From contig NZ_JABXYX010000016.1 in assembly GCF_017982655.1 (NCBI RefSeq), positions 1-64,000 of the forward strand: a stretch of DNA of 64,000 bases. The letters run 5' to 3'. This document shows positions 36,741 to 46,046 of this stretch, one piece after another. The DNA comes from Brasilonema sp. CT11 (GTDB taxonomy: Bacteria > Cyanobacteriota > Cyanobacteriia > Cyanobacteriales > Nostocaceae). The first letter of the stretch is position 1. Each line of letters begins with the position of its first letter. Below the pieces are notes generated by a model. That model made no database searches. It saw nothing but the letters and a program-made list of their open reading frames with translations, and was not told the origin of the DNA. Both the position numbers and the translations under genes were made by a program.

Positions 36741-37244
36741 GCGATTAATCCAGAAATGACTCGTTGAATATGTGTCTTTAATGCAAAGCCTGATAAGCTA
36801 TTGCCAAGTTTGTACAAAATGTCAACCAGTAAAATAACTATATATAAATTATACATAAATTTTTTTGGGATGACAATTTGAGTGCGATCACGCGTAGCGC
36901 AGACGCCAAAAAGCGTATCGCTCCACTTCCCCTGATAATCCGTGCAAGGGGCTTTATTCGGGTAGCTTACATTTTGCACCAAGAATTTTTGATGTGTTTT
37001 TATGAGTCAATATAAAACGGAAAACCTTGATTTAGCGAGAAAAACTAATAAAAATTAGGTAGCAAATTCGCACATCTTTTTACATTGCCTGGGTTTGTAC
37101 TTAGAGGAGCAAGATATCAGGTAGCGCCAGAATTCCATTCTGAGCCGCTTTTTTTGTAGATTCAGATCTTGGAAACCTGAGGACATTTTTTACCGTCTTT
37201 TGTCTAAGATGGCAAAGAAAGTCCTCAGAACTGTTTTAGCAAAA
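36741..37244. other. Spacer upstream of the caspase cassette
   Basis: No credible gene. It contains a degenerate GC-rich repeat (36884-36925, 'gatcacgcgtagcgcagacg') in an AT-rich background and a long-range hairpin, CTGAGGAC (37177-37184) with GTCCTCAG (37221-37228), which may end the transcript of the minus-strand gene at 37245. The cassette promoter should lie here. Confidence 0.5.
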
Positions 37245-37742
37245 TTACTCTGGTAAATTTGCAAACACTTGTTCAACTAATTCCTGCGCTTTAGTATCCA
37301 AGTTTTGCCAGTCTACATCATCGTTTTCGTCAATTAAATCAGTATCAATGTCAACTGTTTCATCCCCGGAAATGTAGTTGCGAAAACAGACTCGGTAACA
37401 CAATTCCCATAAATCGATACTGATTTGTTGCTCTTGACGGTGTAGATACAAATGATATCCTGGATGGGGAATTGGCAAACGGGAGAGTGTTTCTCTGATT
37501 TCCAAAGCCTGCTCCGGTGTGGCGGCTTCTAGCTCTTGCAGGAGGTTGGTTACTATTGCTTTCGTCTCATCAGTAGTGCCAGTAGGCCAAATCAGGACAT
37601 CTTGATAAGTTCCCGTCCAAGAAGATACATCAAGCAGCTTGCGAATATGATCGACAACGCGAATGAAAGCAGGTTGCATGAGCAGTTCCGCCTGATCCCA
37701 TGCTACTGAGTTGTTAATTTTAGGTGGCATTGGAATTGACAA
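37245..37742 (-). CDS. Conserved hypothetical protein
   Basis: Soluble protein of 165 residues, unrecognised by name. The core WDQAELLMQPAFIRVVDHIR and DVLIWPTGTTDETKAIV, then YHLYLHRQEQQISIDLWELC, reads like a compact helical domain conserved in cyanobacteria. The C-terminus is acidic (DIDTDLIDENDDVDW). Well-formed gene with no neighbours in the same transcript: upstream is the divergent kinase gene, downstream a 500-bp spacer. A functional link to the kinase cannot be shown. Confidence 0.72.
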   Translation of the reverse strand: MSIPMPPKINNSVAWDQAELLMQPAFIRVVDHIRKLLDVSSWTGTYQDVLIWPTGTTDETKAIVTNLLQELEAATPEQALEIRETLSRLPIPHPGYHLYLHRQEQQISIDLWELCYRVCFRNYISGDETVDIDTDLIDENDDVDWQNLDTKAQELVEQVFANLPE

Positions 37743-37893
37743 GAGGTATTGAAAGAAAAATTAACAATGTGTATTTATTAAAAAACTGTGTTTTACATTT
37801 AAATCTTTTCTCAAGATAGCGGATTTCATTGAGAAATTATTGGAGATATTTATTACCCTGTCTAAAATTGGGTGTTATCGCTGGGGAGTGAAT

Positions 37894-39906
37894 ATGATAG
37901 GCAAGCTACTAGACCATCGTTACCGACTGAATAAAGTCCTGGCTACAGGAGGATTTGGTGAAACTTACATCGCCCAAGATACAAAACGACCAGGCAATCC
38001 GGTTTGCGTTGTCAAACACCTTAAGCCTGCCAATTCTGAAGCGAAAATGTTTGACACCGCCAAGCGTCTGTTCCAAGGTGAAGCTGAAACCTTAGAATAT
38101 TTGGGCAATCATGACCAAATTCCTCGGCTTTTGGCTTATTTCGACGAAAATCAAGAATTTTATTTAGTACAAGAATTTATTGAAGGGCATCCTCTGGGTG
38201 ACGAGTTAGTTCCCAATCAGCGGTGGAGTGAAAGCCAAGTTATTGAATTGCTGGTGGAAGTTCTGGACATCCTGAAATTTGTCCACGGACAAGGCGTGAT
38301 TCATCGCGATATCAAGCCAGATAATATCATCCGTCGCGCTTCCAATAAAAAACTCGTTCTCGTAGATTTTGGAGCTGTCAAACAATTGCGAGGATCTGGT
38401 GGATATGGTGCGCGATCGCAAATGTTTACAGTTCATCACTCTGCGACTGTAGCCATTGGGACTCCTGGCTATATGCCCACGGAACAAGGTCAAGGCAAAC
38501 CGCGTCCCAACAGTGATATGTACGCTCTAGGCATTATTGCTATTCAGGCGTTAACAGGAATAGCGCCAGTAGATTTCCAGGAAGATCCTAACACTGGGGA
38601 AATCCTCTGGCAGCATTTAGTTTCCGTAAGCGATGGTTTGGAAGCCGTGTTAACCAAAATGGTGCATTATCATTTCAAAGATCGCTTCCAAAGCGCATCA
38701 GAAGCACTACAAGCATTACAGCCACTTTCCTCTACCAGCTACACACCCAGGGAATATACAAATACAACTTCTAGCTATCAACCAACTAAGTCCTCATCTG
38801 CTTTATCTCCACTGTCTCGACAAAAAACGATCGCCGTTGCCCCGGCAAATCCTGTTCTCCAACTAGCACCACCAACTCCCAAATCTCCCTCCAAAGGTTC
38901 TAGTAGACCAGATCTATTACAGTTTGTAATTATAGGAATTTTGGTTGCTGGTGCTGCTGCTGTCAGCCCAGGTGTATTTAAAAATGTTCAAAGTTTTGCT
39001 TCTACTTTTGCTATTAATAATGATACGAACTCAGCACAAAATTGTTTAGCTGTTGTTAAAGAAAATTCTAATATCCGTTCTGAGCCAAGTCCTATTAATG
39101 ATGATTCTATTGTCAAAGCTGTTCATAAAGATACTAATTTTGAAGTAACAGGCAAGCGAACAAAAGGCGGTTGGGTGCAGATCAAACTTGACCCTACAAA
39201 AACAGCTTGGGCAGACTCAGAAGTTATCAAAAACAACGAACAATGGGTTTCTTGCCTGCGAGACAAGGGGACAGCAATCAAAACAGTTGATGATAATGAC
39301 CTGATTGCAGCTCGCCCTGAACCTAAGCCAAAAATAGAACCTGTAGTTAATGCACCAACGTCATCATCACCTGAGTCAGAACAATCACAAACATCAAAAA
39401 GTTTATCAGCAGATAAATCAACGCCCGCCACTGTACAAGGCGGTTCCACCAAGGTAGTGGAAGAAGCAAAACAGAAGTACGAATCAGGAGATTTACAAGG
39501 TGCGATCGCCCTGTTAAAGACAATGACTGCAAATCCTACTGCTGTCAAACAGACAACAGAAATGATATCCCAATGGCAGCAAGATTGGTCTAAAGCGGAA
39601 GGTTTATTCAAAGACCTTGACACAGCCCTTGGTAATGGGCAATGGGATAAGGTATTAGCTTATAAAGACCATCCGGAAAAACTACCCAATATTCAATACT
39701 GGCGAAACAAAGTAGAGCCATTATTTCAACAAGCTGCTGCCAATTTAGCAAAACAACAGCTTCCTCAACTAGGCAATCCTACCAACCTATACAAAGCCAA
39801 ACTGGAACCTCAAAATTCCAGTGAGTATTATGGACTTAACATGATGGATGATTTCGATAACATCGAAACTCCAGAACCACAGGAAACTCCCCAAAATCAT
39901 CAGTAA
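37894..39906 (+). CDS. Membrane-anchored Ser/Thr protein kinase with SH3-like domain
   Basis: Hanks-type kinase of 670 residues. Gly-rich loop ATGGFGETY (17-25), catalytic Lys41 in VVKHL, HRDIKPDN near residue 138, DFG in LVDFGAVKQ, and GTPGYMPTEQ in the activation segment: all residues for activity are present. A Ser/Pro linker leads to one TM helix (about 345-365), an extracytoplasmic SH3-like domain (about 390-460, NIRSEPS and GGWVQIKLDP) and a TPR-like helical end. I start at ATG 37894, five bases after GGGGAG, not at the upstream frame start 37840. Probably senses an envelope signal; substrates unknown. Confidence 0.92.
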   Translation: MIGKLLDHRYRLNKVLATGGFGETYIAQDTKRPGNPVCVVKHLKPANSEAKMFDTAKRLFQGEAETLEYLGNHDQIPRLLAYFDENQEFYLVQEFIEGHPLGDELVPNQRWSESQVIELLVEVLDILKFVHGQGVIHRDIKPDNIIRRASNKKLVLVDFGAVKQLRGSGGYGARSQMFTVHHSATVAIGTPGYMPTEQGQGKPRPNSDMYALGIIAIQALTGIAPVDFQEDPNTGEILWQHLVSVSDGLEAVLTKMVHYHFKDRFQSASEALQALQPLSSTSYTPREYTNTTSSYQPTKSSSALSPLSRQKTIAVAPANPVLQLAPPTPKSPSKGSSRPDLLQFVIIGILVAGAAAVSPGVFKNVQSFASTFAINNDTNSAQNCLAVVKENSNIRSEPSPINDDSIVKAVHKDTNFEVTGKRTKGGWVQIKLDPTKTAWADSEVIKNNEQWVSCLRDKGTAIKTVDDNDLIAARPEPKPKIEPVVNAPTSSSPESEQSQTSKSLSADKSTPATVQGGSTKVVEEAKQKYESGDLQGAIALLKTMTANPTAVKQTTEMISQWQQDWSKAEGLFKDLDTALGNGQWDKVLAYKDHPEKLPNIQYWRNKVEPLFQQAAANLAKQQLPQLGNPTNLYKAKLEPQNSSEYYGLNMMDDFDNIETPEPQETPQNHQ

Positions 39907-39960
39907 TCAAATTTATCAATAAACTTTGACTTGTTACTGATAGTTTTTGGTTAGCAGTTA

Positions 39961-39997
39961 GTAGTTAGTTATTAGCAAAAAACTAATAACTAACTAC
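39961..39997. terminator. Perfect 15-bp hairpin between convergent genes
   Basis: GTAGTTAGTTATTAG (39961-39975) pairs perfectly with 39983-39997 across a seven-base CAAAAAA loop. It lies between the convergent kinase and 40060 genes, so it probably works as a bidirectional terminator built from TTAGTTA-type heptamer DNA. Confidence 0.6.
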
Positions 39998-40059
39998 TCA
40001 CATTTCACAATTAGCAATTAACACTCAATCTATTTGTAGATGCATTGCAGGTTGTCAAC

Positions 40060-40623
40060 CTATTTTTTCGTTGGTGTGGGAGCTATTGGTGCGGGAGGAA
40101 TTGGCCGCTCTAGACCTGCGTTGAAGAAGTAAACTCGGTCACAGTATTGAGTTGGACTACTACAAACAGCCTCTATGGCAACGTTGCTGGCATTATTAAT
40201 ATCAAGCGTTAATGAAGCTTGCTGTGTAGGACTAACAGCACGTGTTTGTACTGGGTTGCCATCTAAATAAACCCTAACGTCAACACTTGGACTTCTTGTA
40301 TCATTGTCACGCATTCCAAAACCTAAATTCAAAGTTTGAAACCCAGGTTTAGTGCTTTTTTCTGGCTTAATGTTACAAGTTATTGAGGCAGAGCGGTTGC
40401 CAGGTCCGAGGTAAAACCTGCTAGTATAAACTGCTCTGCCTATAGAAACATCAAGATCCTGCTTATTAACGCTGCCAAGTCCACCATTAACGCATTTAGT
40501 ATTCAGCAGAGAGACAGGACGTGGCACTCGTTGTGCTTGAGCAATTCTTCCTCCAAAGGATAATAAAGAGGACAATAGTAAGGCACCAGTGAGCACCGAA
40601 CTGATAAGCTGAGTTGTTTGCAT
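40060..40623 (-). CDS. Exported protein of unknown function
   Basis: Protein of 187 residues with a signal peptide (residues 1-30, LISSVLTGALLLSSLLSFGG, cleavage near AQAQ). The mature part is predicted beta-sandwich: it opens with paired polar strands (VGGLGS-like KCVNGGLGSVNKQDLDVSIG), has conserved-looking NPVQTRAVSPTQQASLTLDI, four cysteines that could form disulfides, and a Pro-rich end (RPIPPAPIAPTPTKK). The layout is reminiscent of NPCBM-type carbohydrate-binding domains, but I am not sure. Predicted periplasmic or extracellular. Convergent with the kinase. Confidence 0.7.
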   Translation of the reverse strand: MQTTQLISSVLTGALLLSSLLSFGGRIAQAQRVPRPVSLLNTKCVNGGLGSVNKQDLDVSIGRAVYTSRFYLGPGNRSASITCNIKPEKSTKPGFQTLNLGFGMRDNDTRSPSVDVRVYLDGNPVQTRAVSPTQQASLTLDINNASNVAIEAVCSSPTQYCDRVYFFNAGLERPIPPAPIAPTPTKK

Positions 40624-41548
40624 TGGGATTTAAGAATCTAGTTTTCAGGCAAAAGACGAAAACAAAATAAAATAATAATAGCTAATTAAGCGTACAAAGA
40701 CGGGATGAAATATCATGAGGTAGCGCCCCTTGGAAGTTCCTGGGCGTGAAATGCACGCTTCGTGGTAAAATTCGCCGCTATGGTTTGCCTGCTATGACTG
40801 AGTTGCGTGAAGTGCCTGTTGTCCCAATGAATATACCTACAGCGGGTTCAGATATGCCAGATAGAAAGATTTATAACCCATCTTCCGCTCCCTCAACTGG
40901 CTGTTATAAGTTTTTACTGTTTTAAAATGCAAGGATGCTATATAAAATACTCAGCGTACTGATAAAGTGTATTTAAAACAACATTTTCCCCAGATTCAAG
41001 GCATAATTACAGCAGAATTCAGAAGTCAGGACGAGGCAGTGCGGGGGTGAAGCAGCGCTCTTGGTAGGGTTTCCAACGCCAGATACCTATGGAGGGAAAC
41101 CCTCCTGCAGTACTGGCTCCTCCGCAGGCGACTGCCGTTCAGAAGTAAAAAGGGCTGATAAGTCTGCCTTTTAGACCTCAGTATTGTCCTTCATCTACTT
41201 GCAATGTGCTGTAATTACTCTACAAACGTATTTGTAAGTAATTATGCTGTGTAATAGTTCAAGGTGCGGAATCTGGATTATACAACTGTACTTACTATTA
41301 ATACGACTGAACTATGCTCGATAGTAAACATTAAGACGCCGTGTTCCTAGAATTCAGCACCCTTATTGCCTTCTATATCTAGAGCATTTTTTCAGGGGCT
41401 TGTAACCTTGATAACTCCAAAATTAAGAACGCTAGGGTGAAAATAGTTTTTGGTCTGAGTAGCATAAATTGGTAGACTAATTTAACAGCCTATGATTAAT
41501 GAGTATAAGGGTTTATGACTCAGCGTTAACTCTTAACCACTGAAACTT
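40624..41548. other. Longest gene-free spacer, with a small open frame and a repeat
   Basis: Holds a GTG-started open frame of 59 codons at 40746-40925 (CTLRGKIRRYGLPAMTELRE and onward) with no family I recognise, and a repeat block at 41035-41146. The remaining ~400 bp upstream of the gene ending at 41549 shows no gene or clear RNA. Confidence 0.5.
41035..41146. repeat. Two inverted GC-rich repeat modules
   Basis: 41043-41088 is the inverted copy of the module at 21259-21306, and 41077-41116 is the inverted copy of the palindromic module at 18543-18582 and 58576-58615. The modules overlap at 'cgccagatacct', which shows how they combine as a mosaic. Confidence 0.8.
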
Positions 41549-42199
41549 TTAATACATATCATCATATTCTTGTGCTTCAACTCGTCTTTCGGTACGAGGG
41601 GGGAGAAATTCAGCGCGACGTACAGGAGCAAGGGGTGGAGTGGGACCGTTATAGGGATGAATAACTTGTACGGTACGAGTGGGACGCTCTTTTGGTGAAA
41701 ATAAAGCCAAGACACCAGCGACCACAATACCACCACCTATGGTGAGAGTTATGCCTCCTACTGCCCAAACAGCAGGAGAAGACCACCAGCGATTTTCAGC
41801 AGACTGGTGCTGTTGTAACTGGGCTACATTTTGTTGTTGATTTTGCTGATTTAATTGGACTTGGTAGTTATAAACTTGTTGGATTTGGGACTGGAGTTGT
41901 TGAACTTGGGTTTTGAGACCATTGTTTTCATTCTTGAGTCCTTCATTTTCCATCTTCAGTCGTTCCGCCTGTACGCGCATTTCTTCGTTGTTTGGATTGA
42001 CTGGCGCTGGATTAGGATATGGCTGCCCAGGATAAGTTGCAGTTGGCGGCATCATTGCTGAAGGTGCTACCACAGCTGGTGGTAGTTGTGAGCCAACTGT
42101 GTAGTTAGGTAAAGAGTTTCCTCCTGCACCTTTTAGCAACACGAGAGCCGCTAGCCCAGCGACGGCGACTCCGCCGATAAATGCCATGCTCTCACTCAT
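41549..42199 (-). CDS. Membrane protein with central coiled coil
   Basis: Protein of 216 residues, no named family recognised. TM helix at residues 5-25 (MAFIGGVAVAGLAALVLLKG), a Pro-rich spacer, a coiled coil at about 72-132 (EEMRVQAERLKMENEGLKNE, then Gln-rich QQLQSQIQQ and LNQQNQQQN), a second TM helix at about 143-168 (AVWAVGGITLTIGGGIVVAG), and a basic/proline C-terminus. It could act as a spacer or scaffold between membranes (inference). The start ATG at 42199 is the only reasonable one. Monocistronic. Confidence 0.72.
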   Translation of the reverse strand: MSESMAFIGGVAVAGLAALVLLKGAGGNSLPNYTVGSQLPPAVVAPSAMMPPTATYPGQPYPNPAPVNPNNEEMRVQAERLKMENEGLKNENNGLKTQVQQLQSQIQQVYNYQVQLNQQNQQQNVAQLQQHQSAENRWWSSPAVWAVGGITLTIGGGIVVAGVLALFSPKERPTRTVQVIHPYNGPTPPLAPVRRAEFLPPRTERRVEAQEYDDMY

Positions 42200-42736
42200 C
42201 GCCTTTTCCTCTAGACTGCCACGAAACTACAATGATTAATATCTGACACTCTCTCACACTCATAATAAAACTTTTACCCTACTGGTTACATCATACATAC
42301 CCAAATTATCGATCATGGAATAGAATCGTTTTTTACCATCTGACCACTCGATATCTGCTTTATATATTCAAGACGATATCGATGAAATTGTCTACCAAGG
42401 AAAGTAACAAAACCCCCTTGTTAAACTTTTTTAATCTACTTCACTTAACTTAACCAGGTTTAACTTATTAAGCATATATCAAGTTGTTGTGATCTCTGCT
42501 TTGAGACAAATTATTTTGTCAGCTTGGGGACTTGGTGGTCAAGTCCGCTCATGTACTGACAGGGTCATTTATGCCATAAATAACATGACTACAATAACAG
42601 TAGGTTTGATTGAATGCAAAAAATTTAGGATCAACTTGAACACACCCCAGCCAATGCTTAAGTCTGGCGACTTGAAAGGGGGCTGCGCTCAACATTGTCT
42701 GTTCAAAACGATGATACACCAACGCTCGATAGTTAT
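42200..42736. other. Gene-free spacer
   Basis: About 540 bp between minus-strand genes. Plus-strand open frames from 42489 have no domain and run into the hairpin and the DUF3007 gene antisense. Nothing convincing seen. Confidence 0.45.
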
Positions 42737-42772
42737 GATGAGGAGCTACTACTGGCGTAGTAGCTCCTCATC
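42737..42772 (-). terminator. Perfect 16-bp hairpin after the ndhL-DUF3007 operon
   Basis: GATGAGGAGCTACTAC (42737-42752) pairs perfectly with 42757-42772 across a TGGC loop, 18 bp past the DUF3007 stop. There is no T run on the minus strand, so it may stabilise the mRNA end instead of terminating by the classical mechanism. Confidence 0.6.
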
Positions 42773-42789
42773 AAGGACAAAGAACAAAT

Positions 42790-43098
42790 TTACACCTGGG
42801 ATTGTTCTTGTTCTATTTCGGCTTGAATTTTTGCGAGTTCTTCGGGAGTAAGTTCTTCCAAGCGCTTCTGCAAATAGGCTTCTTCGTATTGTTCCCGTTG
42901 TTTGTGGTAGGTCATTTTTTTTCCCACCGCACGGAAAGCATAGGTAAACAACCAGCCAATCAAACCAATAAATAATAAGACTTGGCTCCAAATACCAGCT
43001 TTCGAGCTATCTATGCCTACCAGTTGCAGTAAGACATACGCCAAGCCGCCTGTAACAAAAATGCCAAAGCCAATTCCGATAGCGTCAATGCGTCGCAT
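42790..43098 (-). CDS. DUF3007 family membrane protein
   Basis: Protein of 102 residues with two TM helices (residues 6-27 IGIGFGIFVTGGLAYVLLQL and 37-57 SQVLLFIGLIGWLFTYAF) and an acidic coiled tail (EEAYLQKRLEELTPEELAKI). This is the DUF3007 family of cyanobacteria and plastid-bearing plants. It follows ndhL by 24 bp on the same strand, an arrangement I recall in many cyanobacteria, so a link to the NDH-1 complex or thylakoid membrane is plausible but inferred. Confidence 0.87.
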   Translation of the reverse strand: MRRIDAIGIGFGIFVTGGLAYVLLQLVGIDSSKAGIWSQVLLFIGLIGWLFTYAFRAVGKKMTYHKQREQYEEAYLQKRLEELTPEELAKIQAEIEQEQSQV

Positions 43099-43122
43099 GA
43101 GAGTTATGACCTACCAATTTCG

Positions 43123-43335
43123 TTAAACTTCAATTTGTCGGCGTCGGGGTCGCAAGTTTACAAACGGCGACAGGAGCAACAAACCTGGAAAGAAGAAGAA
43201 TACTAAAAAGTACATGAAGGCACGTTCCACAGAGCTAACCACATACCACCGTAAGTTTAAGTAAAACAGGACAGCGGCTGGTACGACCAAAAGATAAGCT
43301 CCAGCTAAAATCAGATACAGTAGCGCTACAACCAT
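43123..43335 (-). CDS. ndhL: NAD(P)H-quinone oxidoreductase subunit L
   Basis: Small thylakoid NDH-1 subunit of 70 residues, needed for cyclic electron flow and CO2 uptake (the IctA protein of Synechocystis). Two TM helices: residues 3-26 ([20 protein letters not shown]) and 37-58 ([20 protein letters not shown]), separated by the conserved [16 protein letters not shown], and ending in a basic [11 protein letters not shown]. Length and pattern are as expected. First gene of a two-gene unit with DUF3007. Confidence 0.93.
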   Translation of the reverse strand: MVVALLYLILAGAYLLVVPAAVLFYLNLRWYVVSSVERAFMYFLVFFFFPGLLLLSPFVNLRPRRRQIEV

Positions 43336-43810
43336 AATTTATTGGTTCTCAGTAGAAAAGACCTGTTGGTGGATCTGTTTTCCATGATAGGCTGAATGCC
43401 TTGGCTGTTGGAAGTATTGTTGCCCTAGTAGAGGAATCAAGATTGAATAATTTAAAGATAGAAAAAATTGTTTCCATCTTTGCTTTTATTTTTTGATCTA
43501 TTTTCCAAACATTATGCTATATTAAACAACCAGTGCAGTACAACGCACACGAGAAATGCTTGAGCAAGCATCTGTAATGGTGAGCGCGCTGCTTTGAGGG
43601 TAACCCAAAGGTAAGCGACTAGCAAACCCAAACGGTGCGGCAAAGAAAGTAAGAGGCAAGTTAAGAAAACCTAAAACCTCAATTTCGACTCAACAATCTC
43701 AAATTTTCCAGTGTAAAAGTGCAAAATTGGACAAATAACGCATTTAATGCTGGAATAGATGAGGAGGTTTTTTCTGACCTCCATAAAGCAACTGACTCCC
43801 AAACATGTCA
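43336..43810. other. Spacer between ndhL and tRNA-Leu
   Basis: About 475 bp, AT-rich, between the divergent ndhL and tRNA genes. Possible -10-like text ('gctatatt' near 43515) is seen, but no paired -35 box can be assigned with confidence. No gene seen. Confidence 0.4.
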
Positions 43811-44195
43811 GGGGGTGTGGCGGAATGGTAGACGCTACGGACTTAGATAACTGAGCCTTGATGAAGAAATTCAGCAAGTGACTGCTCTCAAATTCAGGGA
43901 AACCTAAATCTGATAACAGATACGGCAATCCTGAGCCAAGCCAAATTTGTCTTTTGTCCTTCGTTTTTAGTTAATTGTTACTAGCAAATGACTAACGACA
44001 AATGATAAATGACTAATGCGGAAGGTGCAGAGACTCGACGGGAGCTACCCTAACGTAAAGTCGAGGGTAAAGGGAGAGTCCAATTCTCAAAGCCTTATCG
44101 GGTTATTTAACCTACTAGGCAGTAGTGAAAGCTGCGAGAGAATGAAAATCCGTTGACCCTAAACGGTCGTGTGGGTTCAAGTCCCTCCACCCCCA
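43811..44195 (+). tRNA. trnL-UAA: tRNA-Leu(UAA) interrupted by a group I intron
   Basis: The 5' exon (43811-43844) begins GGGGGTGTGGCGGAATGG and ends CGGACTT; the 3' exon (44145-44195) begins AAAATCCGTTGACC and ends CACCCCC plus discriminator A. Joined, they give the loop CTTAAAA with anticodon UAA, anticodon stem ACGGA/TCCGT, a long variable arm typical of tRNA-Leu, and the GTTCAAG T-loop. CCA is not encoded. The D-loop reads AATGGTAGA, one T shorter than the AATTGGTAGA I recall from other cyanobacteria. Confidence 0.95.
43845..44144 (+). ncRNA. Group I intron in tRNA-Leu(UAA)
   Basis: A 300-bp intron inserted between U34 and A35 of the anticodon, the conserved cyanobacterial and plastid position. 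The 5' exon ends in U (splice-site wobble) and the intron ends in G (omega-G) at 44144. Core-like text (ggtgcagagactcgacggga, and the mirror gtcgaggg) fits the P3-P7 region. The variable part (43960-44025) carries 'aaatgac/aaatgat' heptamer-like repeats, as expected for the P6b arm. No ORF inside. Confidence 0.9.
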
Positions 44196-44200
44196 TTTAT

Positions 44201-44254
44201 AAATTCAAAATTCAAAATTCAGAATTCAAAATTCAAGGTTCAGAATTCAGAATC
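44201..44254. repeat. TTCAAAA/TTCAGAA heptamer repeat
   Basis: About seven copies of a 7-mer (ttcaaaa, ttcagaa, ttcaagg variants) starting six bases after the tRNA 3' end. A typical heterocystous-cyanobacterial STRR. Confidence 0.75.
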
Positions 44255-44366
44255 CTCCCTAGGGACAGGCTAGACATAGTTCGTAGCTTCTTGCTCAGGA
44301 GATCTGAAATTCAGAATTTAAAAAGAATTCAAGAATAAAATGGTGCTGGCTCCTCAAAACTGAGGA

Positions 44367-45281
44367 CTATGAGAGGCGTTCGTCGAGCCAGGAGAAGCCA
44401 GCACCAGCAGTTTCCGCAAAAATACTTACGAGACGATATAGAGCAGTTGCGCCCAGGACTACCGCAGTTGGGAAATGTTGCTGCAAGAGCGCGATCGCTG
44501 TGGCTTCAAACACGCCTAAGCCACCAGGTGCTCCTGGAACCACTAACCCTAGTAACCACGCAAAACTAAAAGCACCAACTAATAAAGGAATTTGACTAAA
44601 GTTTAAAGGACTCAAGGCAAATAAAGTTAATATAAACCCTGCGCTGCGTAGTCCTAAAAAGCCCAATTCCCCTATCAAAGGTCGTAGGGGATATCGTTCT
44701 AGACTCCAGCGAACGGCTTGCTGAGTGTTGGAAGCAGACTTTTTTACCTTTATACGCTGTAAGAGGTGAGTCGCTCTGTTCAAAAATTTGGGATGTAAAA
44801 CACAAAGTACTCCTAACAAACCCAGTAGTTGTAGGATAAGTTGAATGATAGTAATTTTTTCGGTTAGAAATTGGCTAGTGAGTAGAACAACAATTAAAGC
44901 AGCTGCCGCCATCAGTAGAGGTTCTAGCAATACACTAAGGGTTGCTGCACCAGGAGAAACATTTGCATTTTTTGCTGCTATGATTCTTCCGTAGTAATGC
45001 CATATATTACCTGGTATGTACTTAGCAAGATTTGTTTTGAGGTAAACTTGAATAAACTCAAAAGAGTGGACAGGTTGATTTAACTCTCGAAGAACCCAAG
45101 TCCATACCCAACCTGCCCAAATGTGTGCTAGCAATGTCACACCTGTGGCGATCAAAAGAATTGCCCATCCTGCTGCATCAATATGGATGGTAGCTACTTC
45201 CCGCCAGTTATCTTTAAAGGCTTTTACTAGAAAAAATAAGGTTCCACCTAAAATTAGCCAGCGTAAAGTTTGCTTGATCAT
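44367..45281 (-). CDS. Flippase-like (LPG synthase TM/UPF0104) membrane protein
   Basis: Polytopic membrane protein of 304 residues with about seven TM helices. The YbhN/AglD2-type pattern is visible: LAKYIPGNIWHYYGRIIAAK (a conserved P-G-x-x-W loop), SVLLEPLLMAAAALIVVLLT and LVVPGAPGGLGVFEATAIALL near the C-terminus, the family's VPGGLG-type motif. Such proteins are thought to move or modify lipid-linked sugars or lipids across membranes; no specific substrate can be given. Convergent with the split tRNA. The ATG at 45281 is preceded by an AT-rich spacer. Confidence 0.83.
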   Translation of the reverse strand: MIKQTLRWLILGGTLFFLVKAFKDNWREVATIHIDAAGWAILLIATGVTLLAHIWAGWVWTWVLRELNQPVHSFEFIQVYLKTNLAKYIPGNIWHYYGRIIAAKNANVSPGAATLSVLLEPLLMAAAALIVVLLTSQFLTEKITIIQLILQLLGLLGVLCVLHPKFLNRATHLLQRIKVKKSASNTQQAVRWSLERYPLRPLIGELGFLGLRSAGFILTLFALSPLNFSQIPLLVGAFSFAWLLGLVVPGAPGGLGVFEATAIALLQQHFPTAVVLGATALYRLVSIFAETAGAGFSWLDERLS

Positions 45282-45994
45282 TTTGGTTATTTAATTTATA
45301 TATTTGCCCACCTACTTAGCTACATCAAATCATATGGTATGTCAATCATATATCCCACTATTTTCCGCAAACTTTTTCAAAGCTTTCGTTGATATATGTA
45401 GCTCTTTTGACTATATTTTATAGAACTTCTCAAATAACTTATTTTTTGAGTTACAAGTTTCTCACTGTTATTTAATTTATTAAATTCTAAAAACACTATA
45501 CATTCTGATGATTTAGCAGGTATTTTATATCCTAACAATTAGTTTAACTTCATGTAATCAAAAATTCTTTTGCTAATAAAAGCATTCTATTGCGGTCCTA
45601 TTTCATTTGTGTTGGCATAGCCTGCGCTCTGCGCTTAAAAACAAAGTACATTTGTACATTCTTCTTCTTTGTTAAGCGTTAAGCGTTCCCTACCTCAACG
45701 AGTAATTTCACAACTCCTGCACGGATTGCTATAGTTTTTTATATTACTTTGCATATTTTGGTAACTACTAAATATTCATACATTCATTAAATGATACAAT
45801 ATTAACGGTAGCAACTCAGATGCTAATTATAATAACTTATATACCTCTAAAGTTATAAAAACTAGTAAAAAAATTAAAATCAAAAATGTGACTTTTGCTA
45901 GAGGCATTGTTTGTTTTTATCTTTGTAGTCTTATGAAGAAAATATTGCTCAAACATTAAGAAAGTATTTTCTTGTTTGTAGTTGATGGGAGGAA
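45282..45994. other. AT-rich divergent spacer
   Basis: About 710 bp without genes. A short GC-richer patch (45619-45700) has 'gcctgcgctctgcgc' and 'gttaagcgttaagcg', degenerate repeat text. A strong ribosome binding site (GGGAGG, 45987-45992) at its end belongs to the frameshifted lipoprotein frame. Confidence 0.45.
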
Positions 45995-46046
45995 ATGGTG
46001 AATAGTTTAACTTAATTTTATAAAAAAACTGCGACTGCGCCAGATT

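Noticed and set aside
36737-36982. 81-codon minus-strand frame overlapping the EACC1-like gene by 4 bp
   Set aside because: Although the overlap looks like translational coupling, the frame runs through a GC-rich dispersed repeat and AT-rich spacer and shows no domain.
42489-42851. 120-codon plus-strand frame
   Set aside because: Runs antisense into the hairpin and the DUF3007 gene; no domain or conserved composition.
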